In this document: positions 8,355 to 19,500 of the stretch, piece by piece
Layout: each line of letters begins with the position of its first letter
Position numbering within the stretch: the first letter of the stretch is position 1
NCBI GenBank assembly: GCA_024641985.1
Contig: JAHEBZ010000002.1
Span: 62,001 to 126,000, forward strand
Length of the DNA: 64,000 nt
Source of the DNA: Rhodoluna sp.
GTDB taxonomy: Bacteria > Actinomycetota > Actinomycetes > Actinomycetales > Microbacteriaceae
Direction of reading: 5' to 3'
Position numbers and translations under genes: made by a program
The notes under the pieces: model-generated
Told to the model about the DNA's origin: nothing
The model's input: the letters and a program-made list of their open reading frames with translations, nothing else
Database searches by the model: none

Positions 8355-9854
8355 TTAGATTTGTGCTGCTAGGCGGTAATAGCTTGCCGACCACTGCAGC
8401 TCTTTGCGGAACGCACGAAGGTTGGTGTCTTCGTCAATAATCACAAGTTCGGCCTTCGCAATGCGGGCAAAGTCTTCGATGGTTTCGAGTGAGACCGAGT
8501 TGGTTAGAACGGTGTGGTGGCTGCCGCCAGCCAAAATCCAGGCCTCTGCCGATTCGGCCAACGATGGGGCTGGCTCCCAAACCGCGCGAGCTACCGGAAG
8601 CTTTGGCAGGTCTGCGGTTGGTTCGACGATGGTGATTTCGTTAGAAATCAACCTGAAACGATCGCCCATATCGGCCAGGCAAACCACGCGCCCAGGGGCC
8701 GGCTTTGCGGTGAACACCATGCGAACAGGGTCTTCTTTGCCGCCGATTCCAAGCGGGTGAATTTCGATCTTTGGTTTCTGACCCGAAATGGTTGGGCAAA
8801 CCTCGAGCATGTGCGCGCCCAAAACCTTTGGGGTGCCTGGGCCAAAGTGATAGGTGTAGTCCTCCATGAATGAGGTGCCACCACCGGCTGGGGTCATCGA
8901 CTTCAAAATTGCGCCAAGAGCCGAGGTCTTCCAGTCGCCTTCGCCGCCAAAACCATAGCCGTCGGCCATTAGGCGCTGAACTGCCAGGCCAGGCAATTGG
9001 CGAAGTTCGCCTAAGTCTTCGAAGTTCGAGGTAAAGGCGCCGTAGCCACCAGCCTCAAGAATTGAGCGCAATGCAATTTCGATTTTTGCCCCGTAAACCA
9101 AAGATTCGTGGCGGGCGCCGCCGGCACGCAGTTCCGGTGCAACATCATATTCGGCTTCATAAACCTGGCAAAGCGCTTCGGCCGAAGCCTCGCTAACCTC
9201 TGCAACCGCCGCAACCAAGGCGTTAATTCCGAGAGCTTCGATCGACATGCCAAATTTCATCTGGGCCGAAACCTTGTCGCCATCGGTAACTGCAACATAT
9301 CGCATGTTGTCGCCAAAGCGGGCAAGCTTTAGGTTTTGCGAGGTGTTCCATCCGATGCAGGCAAACGCCCAAGCCGTGATGCGATCTTGCACGTGTTTTT
9401 CGGTTGGGTGGCCAACAACAACTTTGCGAGCAGTTCCCATTCGCGTAACCATGTGGCCAAATTCACGGTCGCCGTGTGCGGCCTGGTTAAGGTTCATGAA
9501 GTCCATGTCGATGGTGGCCCAGGGAAGTGACTGACCTGCCTGAGTGTGCAGGTGCAAGAGCGGTTTTTGCAGAGCGTCAAGACCCGAAATCCACATCTTG
9601 GCTGGTGAGAATGTGTGCATCCAAGCGATCACGCCAATGCAATTGTCGTCGGCAGAGGCATCGAGCATCACGCGGCGAATTTCATCGCTGGTCTTTAGGA
9701 TCGGCTTCCAGGTTAGGGTTGCCGATGCGCCGAAACCGGCCTTAAGTTGCTCGACCACATTTTGCGATTGCTTGGCAACTTGCTCAAGTGTTTCAGGCCC
9801 ATAGAGATTCTGTGTTCCGGTTAGAAACCAGATTTCTTTAGCGGTTGCAGTCAT
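8355..9854 (-). CDS. araA: L-arabinose isomerase
   Basis: Isomerizes L-arabinose to L-ribulose, first step of arabinose use; cytoplasmic, metal-dependent. The protein is 499 residues, matching the 500 of E. coli AraA, and starts with the family motif [12 protein letters not shown] chose the ATG at 9854 because GAAGGA lies 7 nt upstream; an upstream TTG at 9872 would add six residues and lose the ribosome-binding site. Upstream gene of an araA-araD operon that lacks the kinase. No arabinose regulator (AraR/AraC) lies next to it. Confidence 0.95.
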   Translation of the reverse strand: MTATAKEIWFLTGTQNLYGPETLEQVAKQSQNVVEQLKAGFGASATLTWKPILKTSDEIRRVMLDASADDNCIGVIAWMHTFSPAKMWISGLDALQKPLLHLHTQAGQSLPWATIDMDFMNLNQAAHGDREFGHMVTRMGTARKVVVGHPTEKHVQDRITAWAFACIGWNTSQNLKLARFGDNMRYVAVTDGDKVSAQMKFGMSIEALGINALVAAVAEVSEASAEALCQVYEAEYDVAPELRAGGARHESLVYGAKIEIALRSILEAGGYGAFTSNFEDLGELRQLPGLAVQRLMADGYGFGGEGDWKTSALGAILKSMTPAGGGTSFMEDYTYHFGPGTPKVLGAHMLEVCPTISGQKPKIEIHPLGIGGKEDPVRMVFTAKPAPGRVVCLADMGDRFRLISNEITIVEPTADLPKLPVARAVWEPAPSLAESAEAWILAGGSHHTVLTNSVSLETIEDFARIAKAELVIIDEDTNLRAFRKELQWSASYYRLAAQI

Positions 9855-9904
9855 TGCTTGGTCCTTCGACAATCGTTGCGGTTGTCTTCAATGTTATCGC
9901 TAAC

Positions 9905-10429
9905 TTAAGCCTCTAGCACGCCGTCTGTTTCAAGTTTGCTTTGCACCGATGCCGCCAAATCTGTAGCCGAAACCTGCCAAGAGTCTGAGAAATTCGATGC
10001 AGGTGTGCCGTCATGAAAGGTGGCGTGAAGTTCGGGGTTAAGCGTCACCTTGAAACCAGCGGCCTTGGCTCCTCTTGCGCTCGCCTGCACGCAATATTCC
10101 GACTGCATGCCGATAATTTCGATGCTGCTCACGCCTGCCGATTTAAGTTCGTTGGCTAGCGAAGGGTTAGATTCAAAAACATCTTGAGTGGTTTTGCGCG
10201 CCACCCGTTCGCCCTCGAGGGGCGTGAAATAAAGCTGCCAGCCTGGGCTGAATGGCTCATCGATGTCGCCTTCGGGGCCATCATTTTGAACCCAGACTAC
10301 TGGCTCGGCCAAGGCCCGCGCTGCTTCGATTTTGGCCTCGAATTTGGCCAAAAAATCGGAGGCGTTTGGAACCGAATATTTTCCTTCGACCATGTTCTTC
10401 TGAACGTCGACAACAAGTAAGGCGCGCAT
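9905..10429 (-). CDS. Isochorismatase-family cysteine hydrolase
   Basis: Cytoplasmic amidohydrolase of 174 residues in the isochorismatase/nicotinamidase fold. The Cys-Lys-Asp triad is visible as Asp8 (VVDVQ), Lys79 (VARKTTQDVF) and Cys113 (EYCVQAS); a cis-peptide GMQSE segment precedes the cysteine. Substrate cannot be assigned. The start is set by TAACCT exactly 6 nt before the ATG; this -10 box overlaps the stop codon of the upstream aquaporin-like gene, so this gene has its own leaderless promoter in addition to any read-through. Confidence 0.85.
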   Translation of the reverse strand: MRALLVVDVQKNMVEGKYSVPNASDFLAKFEAKIEAARALAEPVVWVQNDGPEGDIDEPFSPGWQLYFTPLEGERVARKTTQDVFESNPSLANELKSAGVSSIEIIGMQSEYCVQASARGAKAAGFKVTLNPELHATFHDGTPASNFSDSWQVSATDLAASVQSKLETDGVLEA

Positions 10430-10435
10430 AAGACT

Positions 10436-10441
10436 AGGTTA
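10436..10441 (-). promoter_or_regulatory. -10 box of leaderless promoter inside a stop codon
   Basis: On the minus strand TAACCT, 6 nt, then ATG at 10429. The first three bases are the TAA stop of the upstream aquaporin-like gene. Confidence 0.55.
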
Positions 10442-11113
10442 TGCCTCAATTGATCTAGGGCGAAGCAATGCTGCAAACCAAATTCCAAATATGCCGGCGA
10501 TCAGTTGAACGGCGATAAAGCCTGCGACCGACGATGCCTCGATGCCGGCGCCACTGGAACTGAAAATTCGACCGATGGTGACGGCAGGGTTTGCAAAGCA
10601 GGTTGAAGATGTAAATAGAAACGCGGTGCCAATCCAGGCGGGCACTGCAGCCCAAGCCCATCGGCCGGCGCCTCGATCGGCGAGGTGCAAAACCAATGCA
10701 ATCAAACCTGCTGTCGAGATGAACTCGCCGATTAATTCACCAGTTGAGGCACGTGTGTGAGTGGCAAATTGAATCGCGGGTTGATTGAACATCACGTTGG
10801 CCGCGATGGTGCCAATAATTGCGCCCAAAATTTGAGCGACGGTATAAAAAGAGGCGTCGAGCACCTTGATCTGCTTTTTGTAGACCTTCACCCAGGTGAC
10901 CACCGGGTTCAAATAAGCGCCGCTAATTGGGCCGAAAACAAAGAGCACCAACACCAAGCCGCACATGAGTGAGAACCACACCATTAGCATCACAACGCCA
11001 ACATCTTGGCTGGCGGCTTCGGCTTGAATCGAAGAACCCATCAGCACGATCATCACAAATGCCGTAGCGAAGAATTCTGCAATGGCTCTTCGCAGAAGTG
11101 AAATGTTTGCCAA
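10439..11113 (-). CDS. MIP/aquaporin-like channel
   Basis: Membrane channel of the major intrinsic protein family, 224 residues with six hydrophobic helices. The two pore half-helix boxes are at residues 69-71 (NPV instead of the usual NPA) and 175-177 (NPA). The NPV variant in the first box suggests altered selectivity, but whether water, glycerol or another small solute passes cannot be read from sequence. The start is TTG with AGGGA 8 nt upstream. It precedes the isochorismatase-like gene with 9 nt between them and is divergent from the MMPL transporter. Confidence 0.85.
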   Translation of the reverse strand: MANISLLRRAIAEFFATAFVMIVLMGSSIQAEAASQDVGVVMLMVWFSLMCGLVLVLFVFGPISGAYLNPVVTWVKVYKKQIKVLDASFYTVAQILGAIIGTIAANVMFNQPAIQFATHTRASTGELIGEFISTAGLIALVLHLADRGAGRWAWAAVPAWIGTAFLFTSSTCFANPAVTIGRIFSSSGAGIEASSVAGFIAVQLIAGIFGIWFAALLRPRSIEA

Positions 11114-11300
11114 CTTGGATTCCCTAATCTTGATCGCCCCGAGGCCCTAAATTTCTTCGGCCCGAGGCACTAATCATCGAGTTTATGCGCAGGCCCGATT
11201 CGCCAATTCTCAACCAACCAAGTCAGTCGTTATGGGAATGTTATTTTTGATTTTTGGCTTGAAATAAACGAAGCTCGCTTTTCGGCGGGTTCATACCTAG

Positions 11301-13952
11301 ATGGGTGCAACCTTGGCTAACTTGCTTTATAAGCTCGGTATTTTTTCGGCGCGACGTGCCTGGCTGGTAATTATCAGTTGGTTCCTAATTCTTGCCGCGA
11401 GCATTGGTTTGATGGCGAATTTTTCTACCAAGCTATCGACCAGCATGTCTTTGCCTGGCACGCCTTCTCAACTGGTCATCGATGATCTCAACACCTCGTT
11501 TCCGAAGGCAAGCAACGGCAACGCGCAGGTGTTGCTGCACAAGACAAACGGTTTTGAGTTCAATGCCGAAGACAAAAAGCAAATTTTGGCAGTGCTCAAA
11601 GATGTTGAAGCCCTTGAAATTGTGGCGATTGCTCAAGACCCATTCGCCACAGAAGCGAGCTTAAAAAAGAACCGAGCCAAAGTTAGCGATGGGCAAGCGG
11701 CCCTCGACTCGGCTCCGGCAGAGCTGAAGGCGGCCCAGGCCAAGCTTGATGCTGGCAAGGCAAAACTCGACGCAGCTCAGGCCGAACTGACTGCCGGGCA
11801 AACCAAGCTCACCGCCGCCAAGGTTGATTTAGAGGCCAAGTTGGCCCAGCTAAACCCCGCGATCGAGCAGCTCAAGGCCGCAAATGCGCCGGCCGCGCAA
11901 ATTGACCCATTGCTAGCGAATCTGGCGCAACTTAACGCGGGGCTAACCCAGATTGCCAAGCAGCAAGCCGCTATTGATGCTGGCCAGGCAAAAATTGATG
12001 CTGGCCAAGCCGATTTAGTGGCCGGCCAAAAAAAGATTGACGATGGCTATTCGGCAATCGATTCGAATAAGGCCAAGTTGGCTGCATCGCAGTTAATTCT
12101 GGCAGCGATGAAAAACTTTCACACTGTGTCTACCGATGGGCAAACTGCAAATGTCATCGTGATGTTCAACAAACCTTTCGGGCAAATCGAAGAGGCTGAG
12201 CTCGAATCGGTGGTGGCAATTTTTGAGGCAGACCCGATCGCAAATGTGCAGGTCGAATACTCGCAAGAGTTGACCAAAGCCATGCCAACGCTCGGTGGCC
12301 CGGCAGAGATTGCCGGCCTTGTGATGGCAGCGATCGTTCTTTTTGTAATGCTCGGCACTCTAGTTGGTGCCGGCCTGCCAGTTTTGGCAGCCATCCTGGG
12401 GGTTGCGGTTTCGGCCACTGCCACACTGGCGCTTTCTTCGGTGATCGACATGACAGCCACAACCCCAATGCTTGGCGCCATGCTTGGCCTAGCCGTGGGC
12501 ATCGACTATTCGCTGTTCATCCTTAATCGCCACCGCCGCCAACTAAAGGCGGGCATGGATGTTCGAGAATCGATCGGCCTAGCAAATGGCACCTCGGGCA
12601 ACGCGGTTGTTTTTGCCGGCCTAACCGTAATCATTGCCTTGGTTGCATTGAACCTAACCGGCGTTGGGTTCTTGGGGCTTATGGGTAATGCCGCGGCTGT
12701 GGCAATTGTTGTTGCCGTGCTGGTGGCTGTTACCTTCACGCCGGCGCTGCTAGGGCTTTTGGGCAATCGACTAGTTAGCAGGCGTGAGCGGGCAAAGATT
12801 GCATTGGCAGCCGGCGAACAAACCCCGGTATTGAAAGACCCAACCCGACCAGTTTTTGCAACCAAGCGGCCATGGCTGGCAATTGCTGCGGTTGTGCTCA
12901 TCATGGGCGTTGCCGCCCAACCACTCGCCTCGATGCGCCTCGGCTTGCCAGATGGGTCTTCAGAGCCGGTGCACTCAACGCAATACAAGTCTTTTAAACT
13001 TGCCGAAGAGGCCTTTGGTGCCGGGTTTAACGGCCCGTTGGTTGCAGTGGCCTCGGCACCTCAGCAGATCAACGGTTTGCAGCGTCTCGAGTTTCAGGCT
13101 GGTGTTGTTACCCGAATCATGCAGATGCCAAATGTGTCGGCAGCTATCGCCGCGGCTGTTTCGAGCGACAAAACCAAGTTTTTGTTTCAAGTGATTCCGG
13201 TGGATGGGCCAGCAAGCGAGACCACCGAAAAATTGGTTTTTGCCCTTCGCGATTTGTCTGATGAGTTCAAGACCAAATATGGAGTCGATTTGGGCGTGAC
13301 CGGCGCTGCCGCTGCCAACATCGACATCTCAAAGAAACTAGCCGATGCCTTGCCGCTTTACCTTGGCGCAGTGTTGTTGTTGTCGCTCTTGCTGCTGATT
13401 TTGGTGTTCCGCTCAATCTTGGTTCCGCTAATCGCCAGTGCCGGTTTCTTGTTGACCGTTGTAGCAACTCTCGGTTCGGCCGTTGCAGTGTTTCAGTGGG
13501 GTTGGCTGGGGCAGCTGTTCGACATTCATGACCCGGGGCCAATCATGAGCTTTGTGCCAACGCTAATCATCGGTGTGGTTTTTGGTTTGGCGATGGATTA
13601 TCAGCTGTTCTTAGGTTCTGGCATGCGCGAGGCATATGTGCACGGCAAAACTGCCAAGCAGGCAGTTAACTTTGGCATTCACCTCTCACGCCCAGTGGTT
13701 ATCGCCGCGGCAATCATTATGGTCACGGTTTTCGGTGGGTTTGCGTTCTCAGAGATGACCACCATTAGGCCGATTGGCTTTGGTTTGGCGGTTGGTGTGC
13801 TGTTCGATGCGTTCTTGGTGCGCCTTATTTTGGTGCCGGCCCTAATGACACTTGTGGGCGACAATGCCTGGTGGTTGCCAAAGTGGCTCGACCGCATTTT
13901 GCCTGATGTAGACGTTGAGGGTGCTGCTCTAGAGCGCAAAACCGAGCGATAA
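11301..13952 (+). CDS. MMPL-family transporter with heptad-repeat periplasmic domain
   Basis: RND-type lipid/drug exporter of the MMPL family, 883 residues, with two sets of transmembrane helices (one helix near residue 25 then a block around residues 330-500; a second block around residues 690-870). Between helix 1 and the first block, residues about 120-265 are rich in Ala/Lys/Asp/Gln with repeating units such as LDAGKAK and LDAAQAE, predicting a long coiled coil outside the membrane. It resembles the extracellular coils of YhgE/Pip-like proteins. In actinobacteria MMPL proteins export envelope lipids. No ribosome-binding site is clear before the ATG, so the exact start is less certain. Confidence 0.88.
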   Translation: MGATLANLLYKLGIFSARRAWLVIISWFLILAASIGLMANFSTKLSTSMSLPGTPSQLVIDDLNTSFPKASNGNAQVLLHKTNGFEFNAEDKKQILAVLKDVEALEIVAIAQDPFATEASLKKNRAKVSDGQAALDSAPAELKAAQAKLDAGKAKLDAAQAELTAGQTKLTAAKVDLEAKLAQLNPAIEQLKAANAPAAQIDPLLANLAQLNAGLTQIAKQQAAIDAGQAKIDAGQADLVAGQKKIDDGYSAIDSNKAKLAASQLILAAMKNFHTVSTDGQTANVIVMFNKPFGQIEEAELESVVAIFEADPIANVQVEYSQELTKAMPTLGGPAEIAGLVMAAIVLFVMLGTLVGAGLPVLAAILGVAVSATATLALSSVIDMTATTPMLGAMLGLAVGIDYSLFILNRHRRQLKAGMDVRESIGLANGTSGNAVVFAGLTVIIALVALNLTGVGFLGLMGNAAAVAIVVAVLVAVTFTPALLGLLGNRLVSRRERAKIALAAGEQTPVLKDPTRPVFATKRPWLAIAAVVLIMGVAAQPLASMRLGLPDGSSEPVHSTQYKSFKLAEEAFGAGFNGPLVAVASAPQQINGLQRLEFQAGVVTRIMQMPNVSAAIAAAVSSDKTKFLFQVIPVDGPASETTEKLVFALRDLSDEFKTKYGVDLGVTGAAAANIDISKKLADALPLYLGAVLLLSLLLLILVFRSILVPLIASAGFLLTVVATLGSAVAVFQWGWLGQLFDIHDPGPIMSFVPTLIIGVVFGLAMDYQLFLGSGMREAYVHGKTAKQAVNFGIHLSRPVVIAAAIIMVTVFGGFAFSEMTTIRPIGFGLAVGVLFDAFLVRLILVPALMTLVGDNAWWLPKWLDRILPDVDVEGAALERKTER

Positions 13953-14029
13953 CAGCTATGGCTTAGCCTTGGGCGAGGTTGCCAGAGTTAGCGATAACAT
14001 TGGACAAATCTTTAAGAAGGCAGGCGCGC

Positions 14030-16468
14030 ATGCTAGCGAACTCGATCGGCAGTTTTGACTTTAATGACGGCTGGATTGTTCGCAAGCCGATGGGCCCGTT
14101 TGCGGCCGTAATGGGCGGGCCCGAAGATGTTCGCGAGGTTACGCTGCCGCACGACTCTTTGCGTGATGCCAACCGAACCCCCGATGCACCCTCGGGTTCA
14201 TCGTCGGGCTATTACCCAAGTGGCGCGTGGACATATGTAAAAACCTTTGAAGCCCCAGCAGATTGGGCGGGCAAGCGCGTTTCGTTGCAATTTGACGGTG
14301 TGGCCAGCAACGCGTTGGTTTACATCAACGAGGCACTAGTTGCTCAACGGCCATACGCTTATTCAAGATTCGTAGCTGACCTAACCGACTTTCTAAAGCC
14401 AGGCGAAACAAACCTAATTCGCGTAGAGGTAAGGGTTCACAAAGATTCGCGTTGGTACACCGGGGCGGGCATCTATCGCCAACTCAAGATTTTGGTCAGC
14501 GAACCTGTGCACCTTGTGCCCGACTCACTGTTTGTTGAGACAAGCTCGATAGCCGACGATTTGGCTGTCTTTGAAGTTTCTGCCGAAGTCAAGAATTCTA
14601 AAAACGCTGCCGAACAACTCAGGCTCGAATTGCAGATTCTTGACTCTCAGGGTGCACAAATCGAATTGCGGGATGTTCCGGTTTCGGTATTGCCTGGTCA
14701 GGTTTCGAAGGTGACTCAGCAGTTCACAGTTGCAGGCCCGTCGCTGTGGTCGCTAGATCAACCAAACCTTTATTCGGTGGTTGCTAACCTGCGTTCTGAA
14801 AACTCTGTTCAAGACCAATCGGCTCTCAAATTTGGTCTGCGAACTGTTGAGGTAGATGCCAAGCGCGGATTGCGCATTAACGGCACCACGGTGAAACTTC
14901 GAGGTGCTTGCATTCACGTTGACAACGGTTTGCTCGGTGCAATTTCGCTGCCAAAGGTTGAGCTTCGCAAGGTCAAAAAAATGAAAGCGGCCGGCTTTAA
15001 CGCCGTTCGAATCTCACACAACCCAGCTAGCCAAGCGTTTCTAGATGCCTGCGATCAGGTTGGCATGTTTGTAATGAACGAGGCCTTTGACACCTGGACA
15101 ATCGAGAAATCGGAGTTTGACCAGACGAGAAACTTTTTGGAATGGTGGGAGCGCGACATTGAGTCGTTGGTTCACGGATCGAGAAACCACCCGAGCGTAA
15201 TTCTGTATTCAATCGGAAACGAAATACCTGAGCTTGGCAGCGCCGCCGGCCGAGTTTGGAACCGCAGGCTTGCCGACAAGGTGCGTGCGCTTGACGCGAC
15301 CAGGCCGGTAACGAACGGCATCAACACCATGCTGACAATCGATCTCTCTGAAATGATCGCAAAGGCCGGCGGGCTAAACGAGTTCATGGGCGCAGTGGGC
15401 GACATGTCTGGCTCATTCAACGCAATCGCAATCACGCCACAGGTTAGCGAAGCCATCGAAGAGGTTGCCTCGGCTCTCGATGTGGTTGGTTATAACTATG
15501 CCGAAGGCCGCTATGCAATCGACCTGGCCGAACACCCCGAACGCGTAGTGGTTGGCTCAGAGACTTTTCCGAGTCAAATCGCGGCTAACTGGGCATTGGT
15601 TCAAAAATTTGATCACGTAATCGGCGATTTCACCTGGACCGGCTGGGATTATCTTGGCGAAGTGGGCATTGGCTCGGTTGCCTATAAAGAAGACGAGTCG
15701 TTCAAGGGTGGTTTGGGCCGCGAATACCCATACCTCTTGGCCTATTGCTCCGACATCGACATCACCGGCTATCGCCGCCCGGCTTCTTATTACCGCGAAA
15801 TCGTATTCGGATTGCGTGTCGAGCCATACATAGCGGTTCAGCATCCGGCGCGCTTCGAGCACACCTTGGCTTCGAGCTCGCCGTGGGCCTGGAGTGATGT
15901 TCTTGAAGGCTGGTCTTGGGCCGGTTTCGAGGGCAAACCGATTCGCGTTGAGGTTTATGCAGATGCCGACGAAGTTGAACTTTTGCTCAACGGTGTTTCG
16001 GTGGGTAACTGCCGCGTAGGCGATAAAAAACCTCTGGTTGCAAACTTTGAAATCGCTTATCAGAGTGGCAATCTAACTGCCGTTGCCAAGCGTGGCGGCA
16101 TAGAGGTTTCACGAACCTCAATTGCCTCAGCACAGGGTGCTTGCGAGCTGACTATCGAAAGCGATAGTGCAACTTTGGTTGCCGATGGCCAAGATGTTGC
16201 CCACATCGACATTTCGTTCAGAGATGCAGCGGGAACCTTGTTCAACCTTGTCGATGACAAAATTACCGTCGAGGTGTCGGGAGCCGGCGTGCTGGCAGCC
16301 CTTGGCACATCGAACCCGAGCACCGAAAACCGGCTCGATTCAAGCCAGGTTTTGGCCTTCGACGGCAGGGCTTTGGCGATAGTTCGTTCAACCGCAGCCG
16401 GCGAAATTTTGGTCACGGTCTCGAGTGCCACCCATGGCAAAAAGAGTTTGACTATCATCGCCCACTGA
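14030..16468 (+). CDS. GH2-family beta-galactosidase
   Basis: Glycoside hydrolase family 2 enzyme of 812 residues. The order is the GH2 sugar-binding jelly roll (about 10-170), Ig-like domain (170-290), TIM barrel (290-580), then a DUF4982-like domain and a C-terminal Ig/Big-like domain. The acid/base is Glu398 in IGNEIPE, the nucleophile Glu511 in VGSETFPS. No signal peptide, so it cleaves imported galactosides inside the cell. I use the ATG at 14030 with AGAAGG 9 nt upstream; the longer reading from 13979 begins with TTG and lacks a site. The galactose enzymes galM, galK and galT elsewhere in the window would use its product. Activity on a beta-glucuronide or other sugar is possible. Confidence 0.87.
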   Translation: MLANSIGSFDFNDGWIVRKPMGPFAAVMGGPEDVREVTLPHDSLRDANRTPDAPSGSSSGYYPSGAWTYVKTFEAPADWAGKRVSLQFDGVASNALVYINEALVAQRPYAYSRFVADLTDFLKPGETNLIRVEVRVHKDSRWYTGAGIYRQLKILVSEPVHLVPDSLFVETSSIADDLAVFEVSAEVKNSKNAAEQLRLELQILDSQGAQIELRDVPVSVLPGQVSKVTQQFTVAGPSLWSLDQPNLYSVVANLRSENSVQDQSALKFGLRTVEVDAKRGLRINGTTVKLRGACIHVDNGLLGAISLPKVELRKVKKMKAAGFNAVRISHNPASQAFLDACDQVGMFVMNEAFDTWTIEKSEFDQTRNFLEWWERDIESLVHGSRNHPSVILYSIGNEIPELGSAAGRVWNRRLADKVRALDATRPVTNGINTMLTIDLSEMIAKAGGLNEFMGAVGDMSGSFNAIAITPQVSEAIEEVASALDVVGYNYAEGRYAIDLAEHPERVVVGSETFPSQIAANWALVQKFDHVIGDFTWTGWDYLGEVGIGSVAYKEDESFKGGLGREYPYLLAYCSDIDITGYRRPASYYREIVFGLRVEPYIAVQHPARFEHTLASSSPWAWSDVLEGWSWAGFEGKPIRVEVYADADEVELLLNGVSVGNCRVGDKKPLVANFEIAYQSGNLTAVAKRGGIEVSRTSIASAQGACELTIESDSATLVADGQDVAHIDISFRDAAGTLFNLVDDKITVEVSGAGVLAALGTSNPSTENRLDSSQVLAFDGRALAIVRSTAAGEILVTVSSATHGKKSLTIIAH

Positions 16469-16503
16469 TTTGCTCGACGCAGGTGAAATACCATTAGAGA
16501 ACC

Positions 16504-19500
16504 ATGGATGACCTGCAGATAACCTACCCGGCCGATCTTCCGGTCAGTGCACGCAGGCAAGAAATCCTCGAGGCGATTGGCAACAATCAGGTCGTCATCA
16601 TTGCGGGCGCAACAGGCTCGGGCAAAACCACCCAGATTCCGAAGATGTGCCTCGAGCTTGGGCGCAAAAGCATTGCGCACACTCAGCCGCGGCGAATCGC
16701 TGCGCGAGCGGTGGCCGAGCGAATAGCCGAAGAGTTGAAGGTTGAGCTTGGCTCGTTGGTTGGTTATCAGGTGCGTTTCACCGACAAGGTGAGCGCCGAA
16801 ACCAAAGTTAAAGTGATGACCGATGGCATTTTGCTCAACGCAATGCAGCGGCACCGAAACCTCGAGCAATACGACACCATAATCATCGATGAGGCCCACG
16901 AGCGCAGCCTTAACATCGACTTCTTGCTGGGCTATCTGAAGCAACTTTTGCCCAAACGGCCAGATCTAAAGGTGATTGTTACCTCGGCAACCATCGACCC
17001 CGAATCGTTTAGCCGGCACTTTGGTGGCGCGCCAATCATCGAAGTTTCTGGGCGCACCTACCCGATCGAAGTTCGCTATCGCCCAACCGCGCGCGAGGTC
17101 AACGACGATAGTGATCCCGATGAAGAAACCACGGCTTCCGACTATATCGACGGCATCATCAAGGGCCTCAAAGAACTCGAGGCCGAAGCCGAGGGCGACA
17201 CCCTGGTGTTTTTGTCTGGAGAGTCAGAGATTCGTGATGCGCAAGAGGCTATTGAGGGCGGAATTGCCAACCTAACGCTCAAAAAAGGCACCGAGGTTTT
17301 GCCGCTTTATGGTCGTTTGAGCGCCGAAGAACAGCATCGAGTTTTTCAGCCAAGCAAAATGGTTGGCCTTCGCAGGCGAGTCATTTTGGCAACCAACGTG
17401 GCCGAAACAAGCCTCACTATTCCCAACATCAAATATGTGATCGATGCAGGCACCGCGCGAATTTCGAGATACAGCCCCAAGGCAAAGGTGCAGCGTTTGC
17501 CAATCGAGGCCATCTCGCAGGCAAGCGCAAATCAGCGAGCCGGTCGCTCTGGCCGAACCAGCCCCGGTGTTGTGATTCGCCTCTACGCCGAAGAAGATTT
17601 CGAGGCCAGGCCGGCATTCACCGATCCAGAAATTTTGCGCACAAACCTTGCATCGGTCATCTTGCAGTCGGCCAATCTGGGCCTAGGCGACATCACTGAG
17701 TTTCCGTTTATACAGCCCCCCGATGCGCGCGGCGTAAAAGACGGTTTGGGCCTGCTGGCCGAATTGGGTGCGGTTCAAGATGCCAAAGGCAAGAATGTTC
17801 GGCTAACCGCTATTGGCAAGAGCCTTGCGCGCTTGCCAATTGAGCCAAGGTTTGCGCGCATGTTGCTCGAGGCTAAACAGCACGATTTGGTGCGCGAGGT
17901 CATGATTATCGTGGCCGGCCTAACCATTCAAGACCCGCGCGAGCGACCCCTAGCTAAGCGGCCACAGGCCGAGCTTTCGCATGCACGCTTTGCCGACCCC
18001 ACCAGCGATTTTTTAAGCCTGCTCAATCTGTGGAACTACATCGAAGAGCAACAGCAAAAACTCTCATCATCGGCGTTTAGGCGTTTGTGCAAAAAGGAGT
18101 TTTTGAACTACCTGCGAGTGCGTGAATGGCAAGACCTAATTAGGCAATTGCGATCGGTTGCGAAACCGCTTGGAATTGTTGGTGGCAACCCAAAGATAGA
18201 CCCCGACGGCATTCACAAGGCGCTTTTGTCGGGCCTGCTAAGCCAAATCGGTCTTCGCCAACTTGCCGAAAAGAAGGTGGCCGATCTGGCCAAAAACAAG
18301 GATGCCGCCAAGCCCAAAGGTGCGGGGGAGTACCTAGGTTCGAACGGCAAGAAGTTTGTCATTTTTCCGGGTTCGACCTTGGCCAAAAAAGGCCCAGCAG
18401 CCTTGATGAGTGCCGAACTAGTTGAAACCAGCCGGCTCTTTGCTCGCATGAACGCGGCTATCGACCCGGCTTGGGCCGAAAAGTTAGCCGGTGATCTGTG
18501 CAAACGCAGCTATAGCGAGCCTCACTGGGAGAAGTCGCAGGGTTCAGTGGTTGCCTATGAGCGGGTGATGCTTTTCGGTGTTCCCATCGTTGTTTCGCGG
18601 CGCATGCAGTATTCGCGCATCGATGCCGAACTTTGCCGCGAACTGTTTGTGCGCCACGCCTTGGTGCAGGGTGAGTGGGATGCCAAGCTGCCGTTTGATC
18701 GAGCAAACCGAACCTTGATGAAGCAGCTTGAGGCCGAAGCGAATCGATCTAGAAAGCCGCAGCATTCACCCGACGAAGATGATGCCTATCGCTTTTACCT
18801 ATCAAAAATTCCGGCAGAGGTTTTGTCGACCCGAACCTTTGAGGGCTGGTGGAAGCGGGCGAAGGTCGAAACTCCGCAGCTGCTCACCATGACCCGTGAA
18901 GATTTGTTGGGTCAACAAATCGCTGCGCCCGACGAACACGAGCACCCAACCGAATGGTTGCATAATGGCCAGCGCCTTAAATTGCGTTACCGATTCGATC
19001 CGGCCGCCATCGATGATGGCGTTTCAGTAGATTTGCCGTTACCGATTTTGGCTTCGATAAATGCCGATGAATTCGAGTGGCTAGTGCCAGGCATGCGCCT
19101 CGAGTTGATAACCGAACTGATTCGCAGCCTGCCAAAAGCAATTCGCAAAAATGTTGTGCCGGCAGCCGACTGGGCCGCCAAAGCGCTGGCCGTAATGCCT
19201 GCTGAGCCCAACGGCAATATTCGAGTTAGTTTGGCTAAAATCTTGCAGCAGCTCAGCGGCACCAAAATAACCGCCAATGATTTCGACCTGAGCAAGTTGC
19301 CAAGCAGCCTTAAAATGACCTATCGCCCAATGGATGCCGCTGGCCGCCCGCTGGGTTTGGGCACCGATTTGATTGCCCTGCAAGCAAAGCTTGCCGAGAG
19401 CGGTCGCGGAGCCGTTGCCCAGGTGGTTGAAAAGGTGAATTCGCCAATCGAGCGCGACGGGCTTACCGCTTGGGATTTTGACAGCCTCGAGCGCAGCATC

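Noticed and set aside
16060-16944. Minus-strand open frame of 294 codons
   Set aside because: Lies fully antisense to the GH2 and hrpA genes, which have clear domains; composition is that of an antisense shadow.
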